DNA of 64,000 bases from JAIBJN01 sp963775625 (GTDB lineage: Bacteria > Actinomycetota > Thermoleophilia > Gaiellales > Gaiellaceae), in assembly GCA_963775625.1 (NCBI GenBank), contig CAVZJM010000005.1, positions 1 through 64,000 of the forward strand, read 5' to 3'. Of the stretch, positions 54,405 through 62,745 are shown in pieces; position 1 is the first letter of the stretch, and each line of letters opens with the position of its first letter. Position numbers and translations under genes: made by a program. Below the pieces are notes generated by a model. The model did no database searches. It was not told the origin of the DNA and worked only from the letters and a program-made list of their open reading frames with translations.

Positions 54405-54540
54405 GTGAGCGTCGAGACACGTGGATATTGCAAGCCGGCCTTCGCGCAGGTGCGCGAGGCCTTCGAGAGACCTGCAGGCTCGGCGGCTACGAGCGCACCC
54501 AGGCCTGCGAGGATGCGCTCGAGGAGATCCTCACGGCAGC
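54405..54540 (+). pseudogene. Possible fragment of a serine hydrolase (beta-lactamase family)
   Basis: A GTG-started frame beginning MSVETRGYCKPAFAQVREAF resembles the N terminus of EstB/class C beta-lactamase-like hydrolases (V-G-Y-C-x-P-x-F-x-x-V-R-x-A-F). After about 25 residues the similarity ends and no catalytic SxxK is found downstream; another frame ends EDALEEILTAA before a stop at 54538. It is probably a degraded gene end. Low certainty. Confidence 0.3.
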
Positions 54541-54638
54541 CTGAGGCCCGCGACACCAGCGAGCGCGAAGTCCGCGCCTCGCCGCGACCGTGCTCGTGAT
54601 GAGCGCCGTCATGGCCCTGCCGGGGCTCGCCGGGCTGG

Positions 54639-55142
54639 TCAGCTCGTCGCTCGCGGAGCCCTCGGAGCGAAGAAGCCTTCGAGCTCGGCGGGGCCCTCCG
54701 CGAGCTGGGCCCAACGCGTCGTGAAGGCGACGCTCGCCAGCGCGCCTGTCGGGAAGCGGTCGAGCGCATCGGCGCGACGCGTGAGAGCGAGGGCCAGCTC
54801 GTGCAGGGTCGGGTTGTGCCCGACGACGAGCACCGAGCCGACCGCTTCGTCAACCTCGCGCAGACGCGCGAGCACGTCGTCGACGCCCGCGCCGTAGAGC
54901 CCGTCCTCGAGCCGGATCTCCACGTCGCCGGCGAGCACCGGTAGAAGCGCGGCCAGCGTCTGCCGGGCGCGCAGGGCGGTCGAGCAGAGAACAAGCTCCG
55001 GTGCGATCTCCTCGCTCCGCAGCTGCTCGGCGATCCGCAGGGCGGCCTTCTCGCCGCGGGGAGCGAGCGGGCGCTCGTGGTCGGCGAGGCCGGGATCGTC
55101 CCAGCTCGACTTGGCGTGGCGGAGGAGGTGTAATCGCTTCAC
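54639..55142 (-). CDS. sixA: Phosphohistidine phosphatase SixA
   Basis: Histidine phosphatase superfamily, 167 residues. The catalytic RHG motif reads LRHAKSSWDD at the very N terminus, then RPLAPRGEKAALRIAEQL, VLCSTALRARQTL and SVLVVGHNPTLHELA with the second catalytic His. These are SixA-type features. Starts at GTG 55142; no clear ribosome site. SixA-like enzymes remove phosphate from His on phosphotransfer proteins, and the divergent neighbour is a large histidine kinase. Confidence 0.9.
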   Translation of the reverse strand: MKRLHLLRHAKSSWDDPGLADHERPLAPRGEKAALRIAEQLRSEEIAPELVLCSTALRARQTLAALLPVLAGDVEIRLEDGLYGAGVDDVLARLREVDEAVGSVLVVGHNPTLHELALALTRRADALDRFPTGALASVAFTTRWAQLAEGPAELEGFFAPRAPRATS

Positions 55143-55216
55143 GAAAGGCGTATTCTCACGGTAATCCCGGGAAACCGCGGGAAGGAGACAGGCCCTCCTG
55201 GGCCGAAATTCGACCC

Positions 55217-57937
55217 GTGCCGAACTTGGCCACTCTGAAGGGGGCAGCCGTCCGCCCTTCGACACGCGTTCGCCGCTCAGTCGCAATCGTTCTCGGCATC
55301 CTGCTCGAGGCGCTGGTGATGCTGCTCGGAGACTGGCACGACCGCTATCCGGGGCTCGTCGTCGCCGCAGGGCTCGTCATCGCTGCGCTCGCCGGCTCCG
55401 CGGGCGGGATCTGGAGCGGCCTCGCCGTCGCCGCCGTCGGCTGGACGCTCCACTTCTTCTTCGTGGCCGACCAGGTCTGGCTGGCGCTGGCCGGGCTTCC
55501 GGCCTGGCTCGCGGTCGGCGGTCTCGCGGGCTGGCTCGCATTGGCCCGGCGGCGCACCTCGGAGGAACACGGCCTCGTTCTCGGCGAGCTCACCGCGGTG
55601 CGGGAGTCCGCCGCCGAGGCGATCGTCGGCATCGACCTCGAGGGCACGATCGTCAGCTGGAATGCCGGTGCCGAGGCGATCTACGGGTACGAGGCGGCCC
55701 AGGCGATCGGCCGGCCGATCTCCCTGCTGGCGCCCGACGCCGAGGACGAGGAGTCGATGCGCCCCGCCGTCGCCGCGCAGCTCGGCGAGCGCCTCGACGT
55801 CCCCAGCGCCGTCCACCGACACGAGAACGGCGACGAGCTCGCGGTCTCCCTGACAGTCGCCCCGATCCCGGACAGCGCGGGCGAGCCGACCGGCGCGGTG
55901 GTCGTGACCCGCGACATCGGCGAGCCGCAGCGCGCCGAGGCGCTTCAGCGCGAGAGCGAGGCCAAGTACCGGGCCCTGACGGAGCACCTGCCGACAATCA
56001 CCTACGTCCACCCGCTCGGCGAGCGCGGCACCCCGCTCTACGTGAGCCCCCAGGTCGCGGCGATCCTCGGCTACGGCGCCGACGAATGGCTCGCCAAGCC
56101 CAGCCTCTTCTTCCAGCTGGTACACCAGGACGACCGCGAGCGCGTCTCCGCCGAGATCGCCGCTGCGTCAGCGGGCGCGAGACCGCTCCGGTGCGAGTAC
56201 CGGATGCTGTCGCGGGACGGCCGGATCGTCTGGGTGCACGACGAGGCCGTGACGGTGCGCGACGACGACGGCCGGCCGCTCTACGTCCAGGGCTACCTGC
56301 TCGACGTCAGCGAGCGCCGGCATGCCGGGGAGGAGCGGGAGCGACTCCTGGCCGCCGAGCGCGCCGCCGCCGCCGAGGCGCTGGACCGGCAGCGGAAGCT
56401 CGACGTTCTCGCGCGCGCGGGCGAGATCCTCGCCTCCTCGCCGAACTACCAGGCCACGCTCCGGCGCGTCGCCGAGCTCGCCGTCCGCGACCTGGCCGAC
56501 TGGTGCGTCGTCGACCTGATCGACGACGACGGCACCGCAACCCGGCTCGCCGCAGCCAACTCCGGGCCCGGCGTGCCGCCAGGGGACGCGCCCGGCCCGT
56601 CGCCGGAGCCCGAGATCCTGGAGGTGGCCGAGCGCGGCAAGCCCGAGCTCTCCGAATCGCGCATGTGCATCCCCCTGCGCGCCCGGGGGCGCACGCTCGG
56701 CGCGCTCACGCTTCTCACGCGCGCGCCGGGCCGCTCCTACGGAGCCGACGACCTGGCGGCAGCGCAGGACCTCGCCGGGATGACGTCGCTGGCGATCGAC
56801 AACGCCCGCCTGACGCGCGAGGTGGAGGAGTCCGCGGACGCCGCGCGCGTGCTCACGTACGTCGCCGACGGCGTCGTGCTCGTCGACCAGACCGGGACGA
56901 TCCGCCTGTGGAACCCGGCCGCGGTCGCGATCACCGGCCTCGCGCCCGACGAAGTGCTGGGCCGGCCCGCCGGCGACGCGATCGCGGGCTGGAAGGGCGT
57001 GGCCGACCGGATCCCCGTGGGCACGGCGGCCGAGTCCGTGCAACCGGAGACGTTTCCGCTCGAGAGCGTGCGCGGCGAGCGCTGGATCTCCATTTCCGGC
57101 GTCGACTTCTTCGGCGGCATCGTCTACGCCTTCCGCGACGTCACGGATGCCCGCCGGCTCGAGGAGCTGAAGGCGGACTTCGTCGCCACTGCCTCGCACG
57201 AGCTGCGCACGCCGCTCGCGGCCGTCTACGGCGCCGCCCAGACGCTCCGCCGCCACGACTTCGCCCTCGACGAGGCCGGGCGCAACCGCTTCGTCTCCCT
57301 GATCGTGGACGAGTCCGAGCGGCTGAACCGCATCGTCAACGAGATCCTCCTCGCCAACCAGCTGGATGCCGGGCGTCTCGACCTCCTCGAGGAGCCTTTC
57401 GACGCCGCGGACCTCGTCCAGCGGGTCGTCGAGTCCGCCCGGGAGCACGGTCCGCCCGGGATCCGCTTCGAGACGATCGTCTCCGAGTCGACGCCGCCGG
57501 TGGCCGCCGACCGCGACCGGGTGCGCCAGGTGCTCGTCAACCTGGTCGAGAACGCGATCAAGTACTCGCCCGACGGCGGCCCCATTCAGGTCGGGGCTCA
57601 ACCGGCCGAGGGCTCCGTCTGCTTCTACGTGCGCGACGAGGGCCTCGGCATCCCGGCCGACGAGCAGGCCCGGATCTTCGAGAAGTTCTACCGCCTCGAC
57701 CCGGAGATGACGCGCGGGATCGGCGGCACCGGCCTCGGCCTCTACATCTGCAGCGAGCTGCTCGAGCGCATGGACGGCCGCATCTGGGTCGAGTCCCAGG
57801 AGGGGGCCGGCTCCACCTTCTCCTTCGAGCTCCCCGCGGCGGAGCCCGCCGCGCGTCCGGCCGCCGTTGGTGAGGCGCACGATCTCACCGACGCCCTCCG
57901 CCCGCCCGGCCCGGGCGCGCTCCCGGGCGTTGGGTAG
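55217..57937 (+). CDS. Multi-PAS/GAF sensor histidine kinase
   Basis: 906 residues. Two to four N-terminal helices (about 16-115, KdpD/DUF4118-like: VAIVLGILLEALVMLLGDWH, GLAVAAVGWTLHFFFV), PAS 1 (about 120-235: IVGIDLEGTIVSWNAGAEAI), PAS 2 (about 250-375), GAF (about 400-550), PAS 3 (ADGVVLVDQTGTIRLWNPAA), then HisKA FVATASHELRTPLAAVYGAA and HATPase (LVNLVENAIKYSPDGGPIQV, DEGLGIPADEQARIFEKFYR, GGTGLGLYICSELLERM). All kinase motifs are intact. No response regulator adjacent. Start GTG 55217; its ribosome site is not obvious. Confidence 0.92.
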   Translation: MPNLATLKGAAVRPSTRVRRSVAIVLGILLEALVMLLGDWHDRYPGLVVAAGLVIAALAGSAGGIWSGLAVAAVGWTLHFFFVADQVWLALAGLPAWLAVGGLAGWLALARRRTSEEHGLVLGELTAVRESAAEAIVGIDLEGTIVSWNAGAEAIYGYEAAQAIGRPISLLAPDAEDEESMRPAVAAQLGERLDVPSAVHRHENGDELAVSLTVAPIPDSAGEPTGAVVVTRDIGEPQRAEALQRESEAKYRALTEHLPTITYVHPLGERGTPLYVSPQVAAILGYGADEWLAKPSLFFQLVHQDDRERVSAEIAAASAGARPLRCEYRMLSRDGRIVWVHDEAVTVRDDDGRPLYVQGYLLDVSERRHAGEERERLLAAERAAAAEALDRQRKLDVLARAGEILASSPNYQATLRRVAELAVRDLADWCVVDLIDDDGTATRLAAANSGPGVPPGDAPGPSPEPEILEVAERGKPELSESRMCIPLRARGRTLGALTLLTRAPGRSYGADDLAAAQDLAGMTSLAIDNARLTREVEESADAARVLTYVADGVVLVDQTGTIRLWNPAAVAITGLAPDEVLGRPAGDAIAGWKGVADRIPVGTAAESVQPETFPLESVRGERWISISGVDFFGGIVYAFRDVTDARRLEELKADFVATASHELRTPLAAVYGAAQTLRRHDFALDEAGRNRFVSLIVDESERLNRIVNEILLANQLDAGRLDLLEEPFDAADLVQRVVESAREHGPPGIRFETIVSESTPPVAADRDRVRQVLVNLVENAIKYSPDGGPIQVGAQPAEGSVCFYVRDEGLGIPADEQARIFEKFYRLDPEMTRGIGGTGLGLYICSELLERMDGRIWVESQEGAGSTFSFELPAAEPAARPAAVGEAHDLTDALRPPGPGALPGVG

Positions 57938-57942
57938 GAAAA

Positions 57943-57987
57943 GCTTGGCGGAATAGTGCTCGTAGCCAAGGCTACGGGCGCGACTGA
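57943..57987 (+). repeat. Dispersed intergenic repeat, truncated copy D
   Basis: GCTTGGCGGAAT (57943-57954), as at the left of copy A, then CTCGTAGCC-AA-GGCTACGGGCGCGACTGA (57958-57987) with the first hairpin. The central part and the second hairpin are missing. Follows the sensor kinase gene. Confidence 0.6.
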
Positions 57988-58076
57988 CGTATGGCACGAT
58001 CTCGCAGGTGACCAGCAGACCCGCCGCGGCGCAGCGCCTGAGCGACCTCGCACGGCTGACATCCAGGAGCTGATCG

Positions 58077-58538
58077 ATGGCTGAGAGGAAACCTGCAAAG
58101 CAGGGCACGACGAAGTCCGCCAAGAAGTCCCAGGGATTCTCGGCCGAGGAACGGGCCGCGATGAGGGAGCGCGCCCAGGAGCTGAAGGCGGAAGCACGCA
58201 AGGCGGACGGGGAGAAGGCCCTGCTCGCGAAGGTCGCGGAGATGCCGGAGCCGGATCGCGTCATGGCCGAGCGGCTCCACGCGATCGTCAAGGCCAGCGC
58301 GCCGGACCTCTCGCCGAAGACCTGGTACGGGATGCCCGCCTATGCCGACACGGACGGCAAGGTCGTCATCTACTTCCAGAGCGCGCACAAGTTCGATTCG
58401 AGGTACGCGACCTTCGGCTTCAACGACACCGCGAACCTCGACGACGGCGCCATGTGGCCGACCTCCTTCGCGCTGAGGCAGTTGACCGCCGCCGACGAGA
58501 AGAAGATCGCCGCGCTGGTGAAGAAAGCGGTGAGCTGA
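58077..58538 (+). CDS. DUF1801/YdhG-like protein with Lys-rich N terminus
   Basis: 153 residues. Basic N-terminal tail (1-45, KPAKQGTTKSAKKSQ), then a domain with IVKASAPDLSPKTWYGMPAY, GKVVIYFQSAHKF and LRQLTAADEKKIAALVKKAV. The YGMPxY motif is typical of DUF1801, a frataxin-like fold. RBS AGGAG eight bases before ATG 58077. Role unknown; no neighbours give a clue. Confidence 0.75.
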   Translation: MAERKPAKQGTTKSAKKSQGFSAEERAAMRERAQELKAEARKADGEKALLAKVAEMPEPDRVMAERLHAIVKASAPDLSPKTWYGMPAYADTDGKVVIYFQSAHKFDSRYATFGFNDTANLDDGAMWPTSFALRQLTAADEKKIAALVKKAVS

Positions 58539-58554
58539 GGACCGAGCTCGCCCT

Positions 58555-59265
58555 CTACGTGCGCCGCTGCTTGAGGCTGCGGAGCTCTTCGAGCTCCCGC
58601 TCGCTCGGCGGCTCCGTGACGGCGAGCGGCTCGCGGACGCGCAGTGGCCAGCCCGTCGCCTCCAGCACCTGACCGACGTCGACGCCGGAGTGCAGCGCCG
58701 TCAGCTCGAGCTCGCCGTCCTCGCCGGGCTCCAAGACGCCGAGATCGGTGATCACCATGAAGGCATCGCCGCCGCGGCCGAGCGAGGTGACGAAGTCGAG
58801 GCGCTCGACGAACGCGCGCGGCGAGTGCCGGAGCATGACGATGACCTTCCGTACCGCCGCAGCGATCTCCGGCGCGCCTCCGGCGCCGGGCAGGCGCACC
58901 TTGGGGCGATCGTAGGAGCCGATCACGGTCGTGTTGATGTTCCCGCGCCTGTCGATCTGAGCCGCCCCGAGGAAGCCGACGTCCATGCGCCCTCCACCGA
59001 TCCAGTAGCTGAACATCTCCGGGACGGAGACGAGCTCGTCGGCGGTGGCCGCCAGGTCGTCGTCGCCGATCGAGAGCGGCAGGTTGACGGGCTTGGCGCC
59101 GATCGCGCCCGACTCGTAGACGAGCACGCAGTCGGGCGCGTGGAGCCGCCGGGCGAGGTTCGCTGCCGCGTTCGGCGGGCCCACCCCGACGAGGCAGACC
59201 TCGCCGTTCACGAGGGCCCGCGCCGCCTGGACGGTCATGACCTCCTCGGGCGTCGGGCCTGTCAT
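58555..59265 (-). CDS. CoA-transferase family I, beta subunit
   Basis: 236 residues, forms a heterodimer with the product of the next gene upstream. NGEVCLVGVGPPNAAANLARRL, LVYESGAIGAKPVNLPLSIGD, GGGRMDVGFLGAAQIDRRGN, and FVERLDFVTSLGRGGDAFMVI. The catalytic Glu of beta subunits lies in the VYESG motif. Closest in pattern to glutaconate/acyl CoA-transferase subunits B. Start ATG 59265 overlaps the alpha gene stop (ATGA). Confidence 0.82.
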   Translation of the reverse strand: MTGPTPEEVMTVQAARALVNGEVCLVGVGPPNAAANLARRLHAPDCVLVYESGAIGAKPVNLPLSIGDDDLAATADELVSVPEMFSYWIGGGRMDVGFLGAAQIDRRGNINTTVIGSYDRPKVRLPGAGGAPEIAAAVRKVIVMLRHSPRAFVERLDFVTSLGRGGDAFMVITDLGVLEPGEDGELELTALHSGVDVGQVLEATGWPLRVREPLAVTEPPSERELEELRSLKQRRT

Positions 59266-60077
59266 GGCTCCAGCACGTGCTCGCGCATCCATTCGGAGAA
59301 GCGGTCGCGGTCGCGTGAGATCTCGTCCCACTCGGCATAGAACGCGTTGTCGCGGACCGAGTAGCCGGCCGCATAGGACGGCCAGGCGCCGCCGGGCAGG
59401 AGGACGATCGCGTCGAGGACCCAGGCCGGCAGGAAGACCGCGTGGGGCCGCGGCTCGAGCTCGTCGACCACCTCCTCGACTGTCACGATGGCGCGCTTCG
59501 CGGCGAGCACCGCCTCCTTCTGGACGCCTGCGAGACCCCAGAGCATCACGTTGCCCTGCGGGTCGGCCTGCTGTGCATGGATGATCGCGACGTCCGGGTT
59601 GATCGCCTTCACGGCGCTCACGCGCTCGCCGGTGAAGGGGCTCTCGAGCGGCGCCACCGAGTCGTTCTCGGCGAGAAGGTCGGTTCCCTCGTATCCCCGC
59701 AGAACGCCGAAGGGGAGGTGGGCGGCGCCCGCGGCGTAGGCGGCCGCGAGCCCGGCGTGGGAGTGCTCGACGACGCTCAGCTCACGCGGCCAGCCGTTCT
59801 CCACGGAGTCCCGGAAGCGATGCAGCGAGCCGACCCCGGGGTTGCCGCCGTAGGAGAAGGTCAGCTGCCTGGCACACCCCATCCCGATCAGCTGGTCGTA
59901 GATGACGTCGGGGGTCATGCGGACGAGCGCGAGCTCTCGCCTCTCCTGCCGGATGATCTCGTGGCCTGCGGCGAACGGGACGAGGTGCGTGAAGCCCTCG
60001 AGGGCGATCTCGTCCCCGTCGTGGACGTGCTCGGCGACCGCGTCCGAGAGCGAGAGAACCCTCGCAGTCCGCCCCAT
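59262..60077 (-). CDS. CoA-transferase family I, alpha subunit
   Basis: 271 residues. GDEIALEGFTHLVPFAAGHE, LVRMTPDVIYDQLIGMG, LTFSYGGNPGVGSLHRFRDS, LSVVEHSHAGLAAAYAAGA and LPFGVLRGYEGTDLL, as in GctA-like subunits. It transfers CoA between carboxylic acids. The pair forms a two-gene operon; the substrate is unknown and no degradation genes lie nearby. ATG start 60077 with AGGTCGAG upstream. Confidence 0.85.
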   Translation of the reverse strand: MGRTARVLSLSDAVAEHVHDGDEIALEGFTHLVPFAAGHEIIRQERRELALVRMTPDVIYDQLIGMGCARQLTFSYGGNPGVGSLHRFRDSVENGWPRELSVVEHSHAGLAAAYAAGAAHLPFGVLRGYEGTDLLAENDSVAPLESPFTGERVSAVKAINPDVAIIHAQQADPQGNVMLWGLAGVQKEAVLAAKRAIVTVEEVVDELEPRPHAVFLPAWVLDAIVLLPGGAWPSYAAGYSVRDNAFYAEWDEISRDRDRFSEWMREHVLEP

Positions 60078-60094
60078 GCTCGCTCGACCTTGGT

Positions 60095-60916
60095 CTAGGC
60101 CTCGACGCCGTACGCCTCGGTGAACGCCTCGGCCGCGTACGCGAGCGAGGCGTAGCCGAAGCCGCCGTCGCCCCAGTCGGTGCCCCAGCTGTTCCGGACG
60201 ATGAACCGCCCCGACGTGTAGCCGACGAGGGCGACGGCGTGCCCGCCGCGCGTGGTCTCCGGGAGATACTCGTCGAGGTTGCCGCTGTTGGCGGTCGCGG
60301 CGTACCACGTCGCGTCGACGTTCAGCCGGGTGAGAATGGGCCCCTTGGTGGCCAGCCAGATGCGCCAGTTGGTCTGGCTCGTCCCCAGGTTGAAGTAGGC
60401 GAGGATCTTCAGCCTCGCTGCGATCGCGTAGAACGTGCTCGCCTGGCCGGGGTAGAGCTTGCCGGAGCTGAACGACAGGACCGTGTCGCGAACGACGCCG
60501 AACTTGCGCGCGATGTCGAGAGCGGTCTTGATGCTCGTCCCCTCCGTCTCGATGAAGGTGGTCGGCCTGGTGATGAACGGATCCGTCTCCTTGGACGCCA
60601 TCCAGACGAACCGCGGCGAGAGCGGGGTGGTCTGGGGAATCCGGCCGTCCTGCGCGAAGTGCCAGCGCAGCACCGAGTCGGCGCAGGCCCAACCCACGCA
60701 GGAGCCGGTCGAGCCCTGGTCGCCGACATTCCACCAGGTCGCGCGCAGGTCCTTCGACGCGGGGATCGCCGGCGCGGCCAGGACCATGTCGGCCCCGGCC
60801 GCCGTCTCGAAGGTCCAGTCCTCCTCCGTCTTCGGCGACGGCTTGGCGTTGAGAATCCGCTTCGGCTGCCGCTTGCGGGTCGCCTTCCGCCTCGTGGTCT
60901 TCCGTGGTCTGGCCAC
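60095..60916 (-). CDS. C1 (papain-like) peptidase with basic N-terminal tail
   Basis: 273 residues from GTG 60916 (AGGAGG seven bases upstream). The first 25 residues are almost all Lys/Arg/Thr (MARPRKTTRRKATRKRQPKR), not a signal peptide. The protease domain has VGDQGSTGSCVGWACADS with catalytic Cys and oxyanion Gln, GGHAVALVGYTSG with catalytic His, and FIVRNSWGTDWGDGGFGYAS with Asn. All three catalytic residues are present. Intracellular location is likely, with the tail possibly binding nucleic acid or membrane. The separation from the CoA-transferase operon is 17 bases. Confidence 0.87.
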   Translation of the reverse strand: MARPRKTTRRKATRKRQPKRILNAKPSPKTEEDWTFETAAGADMVLAAPAIPASKDLRATWWNVGDQGSTGSCVGWACADSVLRWHFAQDGRIPQTTPLSPRFVWMASKETDPFITRPTTFIETEGTSIKTALDIARKFGVVRDTVLSFSSGKLYPGQASTFYAIAARLKILAYFNLGTSQTNWRIWLATKGPILTRLNVDATWYAATANSGNLDEYLPETTRGGHAVALVGYTSGRFIVRNSWGTDWGDGGFGYASLAYAAEAFTEAYGVEA

Positions 60917-60997
60917 CGGGCACCTCCTGGGCGGGGAAACGTGAAAGCGCGCCGAGTCTAGATGCCGCGGGCCGTCACTGTCGCGTAGCCTCCCGCC

Positions 60998-62173
60998 GTG
61001 CGACGCCTGCTCGTCTATGCCGGCGTGTTCGTGCTCGGGGCGCTCGTGCTCCGGGTCGCAGTGGTGCCGGCCGAGGTCTGCCCGTCCCTCACTCCCGCCG
61101 AGGCGCGGAGCGCGATCGCGGAAGCGGCCGGCTGGCTCGAGCGCGGCGCCCGGCCCGGAGGTCGCTACACGTACGGCTACGACCGGGAGGCCGACAGCGT
61201 CTCCGAGGACTACAACATCACCCGGCACGCGGGCGTGATGATGGGCCTCTACCGGCTCGCCGCCGAGACCGGCGACGAGGAGGCCCTCGCCGCGGCCGAG
61301 CACGGCCTGCCCCTCCTGCACGCCAACCTCCTCCGACACGATGGTTGGACTGCCTTTGCCGAGCCGGGCCAGGATGCGAGGCTCGGCGCGAGCGCGCTCG
61401 TCGCCGCGGCGCTCGTCCAGCGCCGGCTGGCCACCGGCGACACGAGCGAGGACGGGCTCCTGCACGAGCTTGCACGCTTCCTCCGGGCCCAGCAGCAGGC
61501 GGACGGGAGCGTGCTCGGCGTCTGGAGCCGGGCGACCGAGCGCCCCGTGCCGGGCGAGTACGCGAAGTTCGGCACCGGGCAGGCTCTGTGGACGTTCGCG
61601 CTCATGGACGAGCTCTTCCCTGACGAGGGGTGGAACGAGCCCGCGCGCCGCCTGGCGCGTTTCGTGTCGACGCGGCGCGACGACGTCGAGGGCTACTTCC
61701 TCACGTTCCCGGACCACTGGGCCGCGTACGGCCTGGCCCAGCTGGGGCCGGAGGGGCTCGGCGAGCCGGAGATCGCATACGCGCGCCGGCTGGCCGGGAT
61801 CTTCGGGCTCAACTCCCGGCTCGAGTCGCAGAGCGGAGGGACGGGGCTCCGGCGGCTGCTGCGCGGCGAGCCGGCCTCCGGCGCCGGCCTCGGGACCGTG
61901 ACCGAGGGCCTGGCCCAGCTCTGGCAGCTCAGCCTGGTCGATCCGCGGCTGGGCGACCTGACCGAGGATCTGGAGACACGCCTCCGCTGCACGGCAGGCC
62001 GCACGGCGAAGCGCCAGATCGACCGGGTCGAGGCGCAGGACGCACCCCGCCCGCTGCTCGCGCGCGGCGCCTGGTTCACCGAAGGCGGCTACACGCAGAT
62101 GGATCACCAGCGCCACCCGCTCTCAGGCCTTCTTCTCACGCTTCCGCTCCTGGAGCGCGACGCGGCGAGATGA
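60998..62173 (+). CDS. Secreted alpha/alpha-barrel-like protein of unknown function
   Basis: 391 residues from GTG 60998. N-terminal signal/anchor (LVYAGVFVLGALVLRVAVVP). The rest is helical and repetitive, as in prenyltransferase or (alpha/alpha)6-barrel glycosidase folds (ARHAGVMMGLYRLAAETGDE, FLRAQQQADGSVLGVW, GTGQALWTFALMDELFPDE, GWNEPARRLARFVSTRRDD). No catalytic residues assigned. Sequence GGYTQMDHQRHPLSGLLLTL near the end is reminiscent of bacterial GH88-like and D-glucuronyl epimerase-like C termini. Overlaps the next gene by four bases (ATGA). Confidence 0.65.
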   Translation: MRRLLVYAGVFVLGALVLRVAVVPAEVCPSLTPAEARSAIAEAAGWLERGARPGGRYTYGYDREADSVSEDYNITRHAGVMMGLYRLAAETGDEEALAAAEHGLPLLHANLLRHDGWTAFAEPGQDARLGASALVAAALVQRRLATGDTSEDGLLHELARFLRAQQQADGSVLGVWSRATERPVPGEYAKFGTGQALWTFALMDELFPDEGWNEPARRLARFVSTRRDDVEGYFLTFPDHWAAYGLAQLGPEGLGEPEIAYARRLAGIFGLNSRLESQSGGTGLRRLLRGEPASGAGLGTVTEGLAQLWQLSLVDPRLGDLTEDLETRLRCTAGRTAKRQIDRVEAQDAPRPLLARGAWFTEGGYTQMDHQRHPLSGLLLTLPLLERDAAR

Positions 62174-62706
62174 CCTTCGCGTTCCTCGTCTTCGCGTTCG
62201 TGTCCGCGGTCAACCCGTGCCGCCTGCGGCTGGTCTTGCCGGAGCGTCGGGCCGCCGTCGCCCTCGGCGCGCTCCTCGCGCTCGGCGCGATCGCGGGAAT
62301 CGCAGCGCTCGGCGGCACGCTTCTCGAAACACTCGACGTCAGCCCCGAGAGCTTCCGCCTGGGGGCCGCGCTCGTCCTCGCGCTCGAGGGCGCCAGGGCC
62401 CTGTTCTTCGCTCGGCCGGGGGCGGAGCCCGAGCTCGCCGGCCTCCTGTCGGCGGTGGTTCCGGTCGCGTTTCCGCTGCTGCTGACCCCGGGAGTCGTGG
62501 CGCTCGCGATCGCGGCCGGCGGCGACGACGTCGAAGCGGCGGCCGTGGGGGCGCTCGGCGTCGCCTTTGGGCTCGTTCTCGCCGCCACACTGGTTCACCG
62601 CGGCCCGCGCGCCGATGCGCTTCTCGCGGCGGGAGGCCGACTGCTCGGCGCCTTGGAGGTCGCCGCCGGGGTTGCCCTCGCCGTCGGCGCGATCCGCGAC
62701 GTTTAG
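62170..62706 (+). CDS. MarC-like membrane protein
   Basis: 178 residues, about six helices. SAVNPCRLRLVLPERR at the first loop, PLLLTPGVVALAIAAGG in the middle (the repeat motif of MarC/UPF0056 proteins is a related PLxxGPG), and LGALEVAAGVALAVGAI at the end. The match to MarC is loose. Coupled to the preceding gene (ATGA). Function unknown. Confidence 0.6.
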   Translation: MTFAFLVFAFVSAVNPCRLRLVLPERRAAVALGALLALGAIAGIAALGGTLLETLDVSPESFRLGAALVLALEGARALFFARPGAEPELAGLLSAVVPVAFPLLLTPGVVALAIAAGGDDVEAAAVGALGVAFGLVLAATLVHRGPRADALLAAGGRLLGALEVAAGVALAVGAIRDV

Positions 62707-62745
62707 GGACGGGAATACTACGAGGGTCGAACGAAGGGAGCACGG

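Noticed and set aside
60998..62173. Naming the alpha/alpha-barrel-like protein a squalene cyclase or glycosidase
   Set aside because: No QW motifs, DXDD or catalytic acid pairs could be found.
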